DNA from: Pedobacter mucosus
Lineage (GTDB): Bacteria; Bacteroidota; Bacteroidia; Sphingobacteriales; Sphingobacteriaceae
Length of the DNA stretch: 64,000 bases
Assembly: GCF_022200785.1 (NCBI RefSeq)
Contig: NZ_CP087585.1
Coordinates: 4,092,001 to 4,156,000 of the forward strand
Reading direction: 5' to 3'
This document shows positions 9,672 through 18,520 of this stretch, piece after piece. Made by a program: the position numbers and the translations under genes. Position 1 is the stretch's first letter. Every line of letters begins with the position of its first letter. Under the pieces are notes generated by a model. The model was not told the origin of the DNA. It was given only the letters and a program-made list of their open reading frames with translations, and made no database searches.

Positions 9672-9687
9672 TGTTTCACGTGAAACA
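9672..9687. promoter_or_regulatory. parS-type centromere site 2
   Basis: TGTTTCACGTGAAACA is an exact match to the 16-bp parS consensus. Its centre lies 34 bp from that of the first site, in the gap between mnmG and the ABC-F gene, so both sites fall in the mnmG promoter region. Confidence 0.93.
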
Positions 9688-9695
9688 AATAAGTT

Positions 9696-11558
9696 TTATT
9701 CAGATAATTCTAACCAACGCATAGTAAAAGTATCCAATTTTAATTTCAGTGTTTCCAACTCAGCAGAAACCTCTTGAATCTTTTGATAATTAGTTGAATC
9801 AATTTTAGTCAATTCTATCTCTTTCAATGAAACTAATTTTTCAGTATCATTCATTCCATTTTCAGCATCATCCAATTCTTTCTGTTCTTTAAAACTTAGC
9901 TTTTTAGAAGCTTTAATGGTTGTTTGTTCTGTAAATGAGGATTGAACTTTTTTTGTCTCCGTTTTAATCTTAGGCTGATCTTGACTAGTTCTATACTCGG
10001 AATAGTTTCCATTGTATATTTTAACAACGCCTTCACCTTCCATAATAAATAATTGATCACTCATTTTATCAAGCAAATACCTATCGTGAGAAACCAACAT
10101 TAATATTCCAGGAAAATTTTCTAAAAATTCTTCTAACACATTTAAAGTGTCAATATCCAAGTCATTTGTTGGCTCATCTAAAATTAAAAAGTTTGGATTC
10201 TGCATTAACACTTTCATCAAGTTTAAACGCTTCTTCTCTCCACCACTTAGTTTCTCTACCATTCCATGTTGTTTCTTTGGCGGGAAAAGAAATAATGTTA
10301 AAAGAGCGGATGCCGTAATGACTGAGCCATCCGCCATTTTAATATATTCAGCATCAGACTTTACAATATCAATAACTCTTTCTTTAGGATCAAAAGTTAA
10401 ACCTCCTTGTTTATAATACCCAAAAACAGTTGTATTACCAATATCTACCGTACCATTATCTGGTGACAATTGATTAGTGATTATATTAAGTAAAGTTGAT
10501 TTACCCGTTCCATTTTTACCAGCTAGACCAATTCTATCTCCCTTTTTAAAGGTGTAACTAAAATCATTTATAATAGGATTACCGTCAAACGATTTTTGGA
10601 TGTGCTCAATTTCGATTATTTTTCCACCTTGGCGAGACATTTTCATTTGAAGTGTAACACTTTGGTTATCAGACTTCTTCTTGCTTATTTCTTCTAAATC
10701 ATAAAAAGCCGTAATACGAGCATTAGATTTAGTTCCTCTGGCTTGAGGCATTCTTCGCATCCATTCTAATTCTTTCTTCAACAGCTGTTGATTTTTGTGT
10801 AGTACGGTTGCATCTAATGCCTCTCTTTCAGACTTCTTTTCCAAATAATAAGCATAATTTCCATTATAATTAAAAATTTTGCCTCTATCTAATTCAACAA
10901 TTGTGTTGCATACATTATCTAAAAAATAACGATCGTGAGTAACTAAAAGAATAGTTTTCTGTCCTGTAGTTAATAATTTTTCCAGCCATTCAATCGTATC
11001 AATATCCAAATGATTGGTTGGCTCATCTAAAACCAAAATTTCTGGATCTTCAATTAATAATTTAGCAAGCGCTAAACGCTTCTTCTGACCGCCAGATAAA
11101 GTGGAAATTTTCTGCTGAAGATGTGTGATACCCATTCTATTTAGAATAGTTTTTATTTCATGCTCATATTCCCAAGCGTTGTGCTCACTTAATTCTTCGT
11201 ATAGACGGTTAAGTGTTTTTTCGTCAGGGTTTGGATTTTCAATTAACTCTTCATACTCTTTTATTAATTGTTGCTGTTTATTTTCTAAAGAAAAAATGAA
11301 ATCACTTATAGAATAACCCTCATTAAATTGAGGTTCCTGGTCTAAAAAACCAATTTTTACTGCTTTGTTTTTAACAATCTTTCCTTCCAATGGGGGAAAT
11401 TTTTCTGCTAATAATTTTAATAAGGTGCTCTTACCTGCGCCATTAATACCAACTAACGCTACACGTTGGCCGGAGTTTATGCCTAAGGTTAAATTTTTAA
11501 ATAGCCATTCATCATGATAACCATGACCTAAGCCTTCTGCCGCAATTAGTGTGCTCAA
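9696..11558 (-). CDS. ABC-F family ATPase (Uup-like)
   Basis: Soluble protein of 620 residues with two ABC ATPase domains and no membrane segments. ABC-F proteins act on ribosomes or, for Uup, influence transposon excision. Domain 1 has Walker A GINGAGKST (near 36), signature LSGGQKKR and Walker B LVLDEPTNHLD; domain 2 has GKNGTGKST (near 348), LSGGEKKR and LILDEPTNDLD. An interdomain linker with MRRMPQARGTKSNAR corresponds to the Uup-type linker. The last 80 residues are charged and heptad-like (KKLSFKEQKELDDAE onward), the C-terminal coiled coil typical of Uup. A -7-like TACTTTTG lies upstream on the minus strand (11602 to 11595). Confidence 0.92.
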   Translation of the reverse strand: MSTLIAAEGLGHGYHDEWLFKNLTLGINSGQRVALVGINGAGKSTLLKLLAEKFPPLEGKIVKNKAVKIGFLDQEPQFNEGYSISDFIFSLENKQQQLIKEYEELIENPNPDEKTLNRLYEELSEHNAWEYEHEIKTILNRMGITHLQQKISTLSGGQKKRLALAKLLIEDPEILVLDEPTNHLDIDTIEWLEKLLTTGQKTILLVTHDRYFLDNVCNTIVELDRGKIFNYNGNYAYYLEKKSEREALDATVLHKNQQLLKKELEWMRRMPQARGTKSNARITAFYDLEEISKKKSDNQSVTLQMKMSRQGGKIIEIEHIQKSFDGNPIINDFSYTFKKGDRIGLAGKNGTGKSTLLNIITNQLSPDNGTVDIGNTTVFGYYKQGGLTFDPKERVIDIVKSDAEYIKMADGSVITASALLTLFLFPPKKQHGMVEKLSGGEKKRLNLMKVLMQNPNFLILDEPTNDLDIDTLNVLEEFLENFPGILMLVSHDRYLLDKMSDQLFIMEGEGVVKIYNGNYSEYRTSQDQPKIKTETKKVQSSFTEQTTIKASKKLSFKEQKELDDAENGMNDTEKLVSLKEIELTKIDSTNYQKIQEVSAELETLKLKLDTFTMRWLELSE

Positions 11559-11730
11559 TTTATTAGTTTTTCGGATTTGTAAAAAAAATTACTGCAAAAG
11601 TAAGTATAATAAAATTGTGAGTGTATACAAGAACCAGTAATGCAGTTTAATAACGAATAATATGGCAGAATATTGATTGATATTTTATCAAACAGATAAA
11701 GCTTTAGCCTTGATCCTAAGAAATATACTT

Positions 11731-11767
11731 TAAAACAAAAACAGCGGTAGGAATCGCTCCGCCGCTG
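11731..11767 (-). terminator. Rho-independent terminator of the GIN-domain gene
   Basis: Read on the minus strand, CAGCGG and CCGCTG arms (11762-11767 with 11742-11747) plus an inner GGA/TCC pair form a GC-rich hairpin followed by TTTTTGTTTT. It lies 30 nt after the stop of the gene at 11797-12426. Confidence 0.85.
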
Positions 11768-11796
11768 CTTATCATTAACTAAAACTAAACTTTTCT

Positions 11797-12426
11797 TTAT
11801 AATATTGATTCTAACAAATCAGCATTAATATCTTGATAGCGATTTACACTATATGTTGCTATTGGTGCAGAACTTACCATGGTATCTGCTGCAATAAAAT
11901 CTTTCAACTTTACATTGGCTAAAGAACCTACAATAGCATTGTAATTTTCAGTTGAACCTGTAAGAACTAAATTGGCGGTTCCATTAATTTTAGTAACCAT
12001 ATCAATTGTATTTGCATTAATATTAGCCGTTGCATTATCATTTAATACAACACTTAAATTTAACAAATTAAAATTTCCGGTTGTTTTAACGCTAGAAGTG
12101 TTTGATGCTTCTAAAGCAGTTAAATTATTAACATGAGCAATTACCGTTAATGGCTCACTGGTAAAAGAGCTGATTCTCAATTCACCATCTTGTTGTTGCA
12201 CTAAAGCATTATTAGAAAAATAATTGTCGTATATCAACACACTTTCTTTAGAATCCTGAACTAAAATTAATTTAACATTTCCGCTGATTTTAATTTTGCT
12301 TATGTTTTTTACTGAAGTTAAGTTTGTATAATTATTTGAGTCACTTGCATTCGCTGTGATGCTTGCGGTACCTAAAACGATTGTTGTTAAAGCTGCTGCG
12401 AATAATGTTTTTATTGAAGTTTTCAT
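11797..12426 (-). CDS. Secreted GIN-domain (DUF2807-like) protein
   Basis: A 209-residue protein with a clear signal peptide (MKTSIKTLFAAALTTIVLG then TASITANA, cleavage near residue 27). The mature part begins with a segment of the form ISKIKISGNVKLILVQDS, the opening strand of the head GIN domain (DUF2807), followed by alternating Asn/Thr-rich beta strands as expected for a beta-helix-like fold. These proteins are common in Bacteroidota, are exported, and have no established biochemical role. It is monocistronic, with a strong terminator behind it. Confidence 0.75.
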   Translation of the reverse strand: MKTSIKTLFAAALTTIVLGTASITANASDSNNYTNLTSVKNISKIKISGNVKLILVQDSKESVLIYDNYFSNNALVQQQDGELRISSFTSEPLTVIAHVNNLTALEASNTSSVKTTGNFNLLNLSVVLNDNATANINANTIDMVTKINGTANLVLTGSTENYNAIVGSLANVKLKDFIAADTMVSSAPIATYSVNRYQDINADLLESIL

Positions 12427-12692
12427 GATTGAATTTTTTATATTTTAAATATTTTTTGCTGTTGTTTTGAATATAAGACTGCGTTAAGGCAAAAACGTTG
12501 CAGCACTTTTTGCTGTATTATACCATCGATAAGTAATACTCGACGAACAGCCGTAACCCGTAGACGAACAGGTATATAAAATGCAGATGCAAAGGCGACA
12601 AGTGTAAAGGATTAACTGATTTAGGATGATGTTACCGCTTGCAGATAAAAAACATTTTATTAGCCCATGCGTTCTATCTTAATATATTGAAC
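12427..12692. other. Intergenic region between divergent genes
   Basis: This 266-nt gap separates the GIN-domain gene from the first AsmA-like gene. I see no coding sequence. The only visible oddity is a short direct repeat of GACGAACAG (near 12542 and 12563) in a locally more GC-rich patch. No box matching the Bacteroidota promoter consensus was found. Confidence 0.4.
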
Positions 12693-14456
12693 ATGACTTC
12701 AAATAAAAAAAATAGATTGTGGATTTGGATAGCCGGTATTTTTGGCTCGCTCATTTTAATTTTAGGATTTGCTGCAATTTTTATTAATTCGAAATGGAAG
12801 CCATTGTTAACTGAAAAAATTAAACAAGGGGTTTACAACGGATCACAACATTTATATAATATTGATTTTAAAGATTTAAATATTAATGTTCTCACTGGAA
12901 GCATTGCTTTACATAACGTAACCCTTATTCCAGATCATAAGGTTTTCGATAGCTTAAAAGTCAAACATCTGGCCCCTGCACATCTATTTAAAATAAATTT
13001 GAAGAAACTTCAAGTAAGCCATGTAGGATTATTTAATGCTTATTTTAAAAAACAAGTTGAAGTAGGAGAAATTAGATTAGACAAACCTTCTATAAATATG
13101 ACTTTAAATAAGGTTTATAAAGAGGTTGATACCATCAAACCTGAAAAAACCCTTTATCAACAAATCTCTCAAACTTTTAAATTGATTCATGTAAAAACCA
13201 TTAAGGTAGTTGATGCGGACTTTGATTACATTAAAGCAAGCGAACCTAAGAAAGCTAAAAACACATTAAAACATGTTGATATTACTATAAAAGATTTTTT
13301 ATTAGACTCACTTTCTAATAAAGATACAACCAGGTTTTATTATACTAAGGATGTCTCTTTTCAAGTTGCGGGTTACAAATCGCAAACTAAAGATAAAATG
13401 TACAATATGAAAATTGATACAATTAGAGGCGCTTCAACAACAAAAAACATAACCCTTAAAGGATTAAAGTTGACTCCAAAATATCCTGAACTTACGTTTG
13501 CAAGGAAATATAAAACGCAAAAAGACAGGTATAATCTTGACTTTAAACAAATAGAATTTATTGGAGTAGATTTTATTTTATTAAATACTGATCAAAAGTT
13601 AAAGGCCAAATCTTTAATTGTTGGTCCGGCAAAAGTAGAAGTTTTTATGAGTAGAGAATCGTTGCCATCCTTAAATTTGGATAAAGGAAAGAACTTTCCG
13701 CATCAGGCACTTAAGCGATTAGATTTCCCAATTACTATCGATGTAGTCAAACTGAAAAAGGTTGAAGTTAAATATTCTGAATATAACCCGGCAAGTAAAA
13801 AGATAGGTTCCGTTACATTCAATGCCATTACGGGAAATATTTTAAATGTAACAAACGATAGTTTAGCGCTCATAAAAAACAACCATGCTCTTGCAGACTT
13901 TAATACTAAATTAATGGGTAAAAGTAGGCTAAACCTTAATATTGATTTTAACCTAACGGATAAAAATGCGGCATTTACCTATGGAGGAAGCATGAATAAC
14001 TTTAATATGCAACTTTTAAATCCATTATCAAAAGCACTAGGATTAGTTGAAATTGAGACGGGAAACATTGAACACATTGATTTTAAAGCAGTTGGAAATT
14101 TGCGTTCAGCATCTGGTAATTTGCATATGCAATACCACAATTTAAAAGTGAAACTTTTATCAGATAACATTAATGGTAAAGGCACCAAAGAAAAAGGATT
14201 TTTATCCTTTTTAGCAAATACCATCCTAGTGAAAAATGAAAATCCAGAAAAAGGCGAAGCTCAGAGAACGGCAACAATGAGCAACGAAAGAATTAATTCT
14301 GCTTCATTCTTTAACTTAATGTGGAAAACCGTTTTTGTAGGTATTAAAGATATTGTAGGGGTTGGAATAATACCAGAAAAAAACCCTGTTGAACAGCAAA
14401 AAAAGGTCATAAAAAAAATTAAAGACCAAAAAATAGAAGAAAATAAAAAGCTATAA
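12693..14456 (+). CDS. AsmA-like membrane-anchored protein, paralog 1
   Basis: Start taken at the ATG at 12693 (587 residues), because a hydrophobic anchor (LWIWIAGIFGSLILILGFAAI) then sits at the N terminus; an upstream TTG would add 18 unlikely residues. After the anchor come short beta-rich segments such as INVLTGSIALHNVTLIPD and ISKPSINMTLN-like stretches, reminiscent of the AsmA/TamB group of envelope lipid-transfer proteins, with most of the chain predicted periplasmic. The C-terminal portion (MNNFNMQLLNPLSKALGLVEI) aligns by eye with the next gene. The C terminus is rich in lysine. Family membership is inferred from architecture, and the function is unknown. Confidence 0.68.
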   Translation: MTSNKKNRLWIWIAGIFGSLILILGFAAIFINSKWKPLLTEKIKQGVYNGSQHLYNIDFKDLNINVLTGSIALHNVTLIPDHKVFDSLKVKHLAPAHLFKINLKKLQVSHVGLFNAYFKKQVEVGEIRLDKPSINMTLNKVYKEVDTIKPEKTLYQQISQTFKLIHVKTIKVVDADFDYIKASEPKKAKNTLKHVDITIKDFLLDSLSNKDTTRFYYTKDVSFQVAGYKSQTKDKMYNMKIDTIRGASTTKNITLKGLKLTPKYPELTFARKYKTQKDRYNLDFKQIEFIGVDFILLNTDQKLKAKSLIVGPAKVEVFMSRESLPSLNLDKGKNFPHQALKRLDFPITIDVVKLKKVEVKYSEYNPASKKIGSVTFNAITGNILNVTNDSLALIKNNHALADFNTKLMGKSRLNLNIDFNLTDKNAAFTYGGSMNNFNMQLLNPLSKALGLVEIETGNIEHIDFKAVGNLRSASGNLHMQYHNLKVKLLSDNINGKGTKEKGFLSFLANTILVKNENPEKGEAQRTATMSNERINSASFFNLMWKTVFVGIKDIVGVGIIPEKNPVEQQKKVIKKIKDQKIEENKKL

Positions 14457-14541
14457 ATTTGAGTAAATAAAAGTTGCTTAGATTTTTAACAAGTATTATT
14501 TAAATGTATATTGCTATTTAAACTCCAACACTTTTTATTTA

Positions 14542-16359
14542 ATGCCAGCTACAAAAAGCAAACAATACTATTTCTTTAAATGGACAATAGGCATCTTTAT
14601 TATGCTATTTGCTTTACTTGTGATGGCTTCTATATACCTGAACGTAAAATCCCGCCCTATTTTGACTGATAAGATTAAGATTCTACTTTATCAATCAACA
14701 GATAGTTTATATACCATTAGTTTCACCAAGGTTACTACTAATATTTTAACCGGTAATGCTACGTTGCAGAACGTTAAGATAGTTCCTGATACAAATAGAT
14801 TCAAGGAATTAATTCTTTTAAAAAGAGCTCCAAATAACCTGTATACGGTTTCATTAAAAAAATTAGTGGTAAAACATTTTCATCCGTTTACCTTATATCG
14901 TGATCAAAAACTACAATTAGAAGAAGTAATTTTTGATAAACCAGAAGTGGTAATGATGAATAGGCAGTTTAGTTTTAACGAAAACCGCCCGCCCCGGCCA
15001 ATAAAATCCCCTTATGAATTTATATCTAAAAATTTAAAGGAGTTCAGTATCAATGTTATTAAGTTTAAGGATGTCAGTTTTAAATATATTAATAAAAACT
15101 TGCCTAAAGCTAATCCCTTTGCTATAGATGATTTAAACATTACCCTTACCGATTTATTGGTGGATTCTACCTCTGCAGAAGACCCCACACGATTTTATTT
15201 ATTAAAAGATATTCTTATTAACCTTAATAACTATGTTTATCCTACACCAGATAAAATGTATAATATCCGGTTAAGTCAATTGGATTTTAGGGCAACAACG
15301 GGTAAATTAAGAGTAAATAGATTTGAGCTTGAGCCCCTATATAGTGAGATGAATTTTGGCAAGTTTACAGGCTATTCGAAAGATCGTTTTCACATTCAAA
15401 TGAGTAATATTTTACTTAATGGAATTGATTTACCACTTTATATAAGTAGGCAAGAATTATGGGCTAAAGAAATGGTTATTTCGAATGGATCTGTCTCCGT
15501 TTTTAATGATCAAAGTTTACCTAAAAAGCCAAAGGATATTAAAATTGGTAAGTTTCCTCATGAGCTTTTGCAACGACTTAATGCACAAATTTTGGTGCAG
15601 AAAATTCAATTAAAAGATGTAAACATCAATTATTCTATTTACGATCAGGTAAGTAATCAGAAAGGGCAAATCTCATTTCAACATACATCGGGTATAATAC
15701 TTAATGCTACAAACGTTGCTAAGATAAAAGCAACTAATCCGATAATGGAAGCCAATTTAAGCACTTATTTAATGGGTCAGGGGAAGTTAAATGTTGATTT
15801 TAAATTTGACTTATTAGCAAAAAATGGTGCGTTTTCTTATGCGGGAGTATTGAGTAATACGAATGCTCGAGTTATGAATCAGATTACGAAACCATTGGGT
15901 TTGGTGCAAATTAATAGAGGGAATGTTGATAAGTTACAATTTGATTTTACTGCCAATAATACAGGAGCGAAAGGAAAAGTAAACTTTTATTACTATGATC
16001 TTTCTGTTGCTTTAATGCGTAACGATGTAGAACGAGGACATTTAGTTAAACGCGGTTTACTTTCGTTTTTGGCAAATGCATTGATTATAAACCCTGAAAA
16101 TCCAAGTCAGAATGGGAAATTTATTTCTGCTGATGTAAATTATGAAAGGCCTGCTAATTCCTCATTTTTTAATCTGATTTGGAGAAGTCTTTTTGCCGGG
16201 ATAAAACATAGTATTGGTATTACCGAAGAAAAACAAAACGAAATAAAGCAGCACATCAAAAACTTTCAGGATATGAAAGAAAGTCATCGATTAAGAAAGC
16301 AGAAAAGGTTAGAACGCCGTCAACACCGTGAAAATCTAGACCGCCGAGAAAGGCGTTAA
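14542..16359 (+). CDS. AsmA-like membrane-anchored protein, paralog 2
   Basis: A 605-residue tandem paralog of the preceding protein, 85 nt downstream. It shares the N-terminal anchor (IGIFIMLFALLVMASIYLN), the ILTGNATLQNVKIVPD segment, the DPTRFYLLKDI segment and a C-terminal GLLSFLANALIINPENP block matching GFLSFLANTILVKNENP in paralog 1. The final 40 residues are strongly basic (KQKRLERRQHRENLDRRERR). The predicted topology is one N-terminal helix with the rest periplasmic. The stop abuts the stop of the convergent receiver gene (16360) with no spacer. Likely envelope role by analogy with AsmA proteins; not demonstrated. Confidence 0.68.
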   Translation: MPATKSKQYYFFKWTIGIFIMLFALLVMASIYLNVKSRPILTDKIKILLYQSTDSLYTISFTKVTTNILTGNATLQNVKIVPDTNRFKELILLKRAPNNLYTVSLKKLVVKHFHPFTLYRDQKLQLEEVIFDKPEVVMMNRQFSFNENRPPRPIKSPYEFISKNLKEFSINVIKFKDVSFKYINKNLPKANPFAIDDLNITLTDLLVDSTSAEDPTRFYLLKDILINLNNYVYPTPDKMYNIRLSQLDFRATTGKLRVNRFELEPLYSEMNFGKFTGYSKDRFHIQMSNILLNGIDLPLYISRQELWAKEMVISNGSVSVFNDQSLPKKPKDIKIGKFPHELLQRLNAQILVQKIQLKDVNINYSIYDQVSNQKGQISFQHTSGIILNATNVAKIKATNPIMEANLSTYLMGQGKLNVDFKFDLLAKNGAFSYAGVLSNTNARVMNQITKPLGLVQINRGNVDKLQFDFTANNTGAKGKVNFYYYDLSVALMRNDVERGHLVKRGLLSFLANALIINPENPSQNGKFISADVNYERPANSSFFNLIWRSLFAGIKHSIGITEEKQNEIKQHIKNFQDMKESHRLRKQKRLERRQHRENLDRRERR

Positions 16360-16725
16360 TTAACTCATAAATTTTTTAACAATATCTTCCAATGCTGCAA
16401 TATCAAAAGGTTTTGATAGGTAACTATCAGCCCCAGCTTCATCAGCTAGCGAAGAGATATCATTGTTTGCTGAAAAATAGATTACTGGTATATGTTTTAA
16501 ATCAGGATTTTTTTTAAGTGACTTTGTAGCCTCAATTCCGCCTGAATCTGGCAACCAATTATCCATAAAAATTAAATCGGGCATGTAAGCCGCAACTTGC
16601 ATTTCAATATTATTTGCATTTTCCGAAGTCTTAATTTCGTATCCCGCATCTTCTAAAATAAAGGTACACAAATCAAGAATATCTCTATTATCATCAAAAA
16701 CGAATACTTTTTTTGTCTCTCTCAT
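16360..16725 (-). CDS. Single-domain response regulator receiver
   Basis: A 121-residue stand-alone REC domain. The acidic pair is in VFDDNRDIL near residue 11, the phospho-accepting Asp is in IFMDNWLP (near 56), the Ser/Thr switch is in YFSAN and the conserved Lys in YLSKPFD near residue 105. There is no output domain, so it works as a CheY-like relay. It is the last gene of the minus-strand signalling cluster, 19 nt after cheB. Its partner is probably one of the hybrid kinases upstream. Confidence 0.92.
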   Translation of the reverse strand: MRETKKVFVFDDNRDILDLCTFILEDAGYEIKTSENANNIEMQVAAYMPDLIFMDNWLPDSGGIEATKSLKKNPDLKHIPVIYFSANNDISSLADEAGADSYLSKPFDIAALEDIVKKFMS

Positions 16726-16744
16726 ATCTATATTCCAAACAAAA

Positions 16745-17329
16745 TTAACTATTTAATTTATTAATATAATCTGCCATTGTAACACAATCTACAATTAAAT
16801 GTGGACTAACATAAGTTATTGCTTGCTGAGGCATATAGGGCATTACAGCACTTTTCGGATCCTGTATAACCACTTTCCCACCATAATTGTTTACGGTCTT
16901 TAAACCATCAACGCCATCTCCATTTGAACCAGACAGTAATATGCAAACTAAATTTTGCTTAAAAACTTCTGCAGCAGATTCAAATGTTACATCAATTGAT
17001 GGCCTTGAATAATTTACCTTTTCCGAATAATCTAACGAAATCGTTTTGTTCTGCTCTACCAATAAATGATAATCAGCAGGAGCGATATAAACATTGCCAC
17101 CCTCTAAAACTTGCTTTTCCTCTGCCTCGGTTACTTTCAGTTTTGTTCTGCTTTGTAAAAGATAAGTTAAAAGCGACTCGTTACTTGCTTTTCGATGCGT
17201 TACAATTATTATTGGAAAATTAATTTTAGGACTCAAATGCGGAAAAATCTCTAACAATACATCCAAGCTACCAGCAGAGCCGCCAATAATCAAAGCGTCA
17301 CAATTATTTTGGATTACAGTTTCCGCCAT
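16745..17329 (-). CDS. CheB-type protein-glutamate methylesterase, catalytic domain only
   Basis: A 194-residue CheB methylesterase domain lacking the usual N-terminal receiver. The catalytic serine lies in GGSAGSLDVL near residue 18, the histidine in VTHRKASN near residue 45 and the aspartate in SGSNGDGVDGL near residue 135, with PADYHLLV in between. In chemotaxis CheB demethylates glutamates of chemoreceptors. It overlaps cheR by 16 nt, so the two are translationally coupled. No chemoreceptor, CheA or CheW lies in the window, and the substrate may be another coiled-coil signalling protein such as the neighbouring CHASE3 kinase (inference). Confidence 0.9.
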   Translation of the reverse strand: MAETVIQNNCDALIIGGSAGSLDVLLEIFPHLSPKINFPIIIVTHRKASNESLLTYLLQSRTKLKVTEAEEKQVLEGGNVYIAPADYHLLVEQNKTISLDYSEKVNYSRPSIDVTFESAAEVFKQNLVCILLSGSNGDGVDGLKTVNNYGGKVVIQDPKSAVMPYMPQQAITYVSPHLIVDCVTMADYINKLNS

Positions 17330-18132
17330 ATCTTTTCTGTTCTAATCCGTTTGTAATTTTTCGCTCCCGACCAAAAATCTAAGCTTTCCTTACTTCCCAA
17401 AGCCAAATAGCCTAATTTTTCTATGCTTGAATCAAATAAATTAAAAACTTTATGCTGCAAATCTTTGTCGAAATATATTAAAACATTGCGACATAAAATT
17501 AATTGAAACTCATTAAATGAATGATCAGAAGCTAAGTTATGTGTAGAAAAAATCATTTTAGCGCTTAAACTTTGATCAAATTTAGCAAGGGAATAGTTGG
17601 CAATATAATATGACGAAAACTCTTTTGAGCCACCAGATTGAAGGTAATTTTCAGAATACCCTTTTAAATAAGTAAGCGGAAACATTCCCTTTTTTGCCTT
17701 TTCTAAAACCAAAGGATTTATATCTGTTGCGTATATAAGCGATTTATGAAGCAAATTAATCTCACTTAAAACAATCGCCAAGGAATAAGCTTCCTCTCCT
17801 GTTGAGCAACCTGCAACCCAAATCCTTATAAAAGGATAAGTACCTAGGTTTGGCAAAACATCTTGCCTAAGGGCTTTGTAAAACTGTGGATCACGAAACA
17901 TTTCTGTAACGTTAACCGTAATTTCCTCTAAAAACCTTTTAAAATATTGCTTATCAGTTTTAACAACGTATCTAAATTCTGCAAAACTAACAAACTTATC
18001 GAGTAAAAATAATCGCGTTATCCGGCGTTTTATTGATGCATGCGAATACTCCAAAAAGTCGTAGCCGTAAACCTCTAAAACATCGTTTAGCAATACTTCT
18101 ACTTGATCACTACTTATTACATCATTTATCAC
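17314..18132 (-). CDS. CheR-type protein-glutamate O-methyltransferase
   Basis: A 272-residue SAM-dependent methyltransferase with both CheR parts: a helical N-terminal domain (SHASIKRRITRLF near residue 30, TVNVTEMFRDPQFY near residue 93) and the catalytic domain with the SAM motif VAGCSTGEEAYSLAI near residue 130, TDINPLVLEKAKKG and FQLILCRNVLIYFD near residue 213. CheR methylates glutamates on receptor coiled coils. The gene starts 3 nt after the receiver gene upstream and overlaps cheB at its end, indicating one operon. Confidence 0.93.
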   Translation of the reverse strand: MINDVISSDQVEVLLNDVLEVYGYDFLEYSHASIKRRITRLFLLDKFVSFAEFRYVVKTDKQYFKRFLEEITVNVTEMFRDPQFYKALRQDVLPNLGTYPFIRIWVAGCSTGEEAYSLAIVLSEINLLHKSLIYATDINPLVLEKAKKGMFPLTYLKGYSENYLQSGGSKEFSSYYIANYSLAKFDQSLSAKMIFSTHNLASDHSFNEFQLILCRNVLIYFDKDLQHKVFNLFDSSIEKLGYLALGSKESLDFWSGAKNYKRIRTEKIWRKL

Positions 18133-18134
18133 TA

Positions 18135-18506
18135 TTATTTAATAAAAATTTCCATCTGAAGTAATAAATCATCAACATTTATGGGCTTGGAAATATATCC
18201 TGATGCTCCGGCAGTTAAACACCGCTCTTTATCGCCGACCATAGCCTGTGCGGTAACAGCTAATACCGGGATATTTTGCATTCGAGTCGAATTTTTCATT
18301 ACTGAAATTGCTTGGTAGCCATCCATATCAGGCATCATCATATCCATTAAAACAATGGCAATATTTTCATTAGCTTCAATAATTGCAAACCCATCTTGTG
18401 GGTTTGTGGCCGATAAACATTCGAAACCTTTGGCCTTTAAAACAGCCTTAAGCGCAAAAATGTTTCGATTGTCATCATCAATAATGAGAATTAATTTTTT
18501 TAACAT
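18135..18506 (-). CDS. Single-domain response regulator receiver
   Basis: A 123-residue REC domain with the acidic pair in IIDDDNRNIFALKAVL, the phosphorylatable Asp in IVLMDMMMPDMDGYQ near residue 56, Thr in VTAQAM and Lys in YISKPIN. Its sequence closely resembles the third REC domain of the upstream 1195-residue kinase (same VLMDMMMP and SGYISKP/SDYISKP features), suggesting duplication. It lies 14 nt downstream of that kinase and 2 nt upstream of cheR. No DNA-binding output is present. Confidence 0.93.
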   Translation of the reverse strand: MLKKLILIIDDDNRNIFALKAVLKAKGFECLSATNPQDGFAIIEANENIAIVLMDMMMPDMDGYQAISVMKNSTRMQNIPVLAVTAQAMVGDKERCLTAGASGYISKPINVDDLLLQMEIFIK

Positions 18507-18520
18507 AAGAAAACGAAAGG

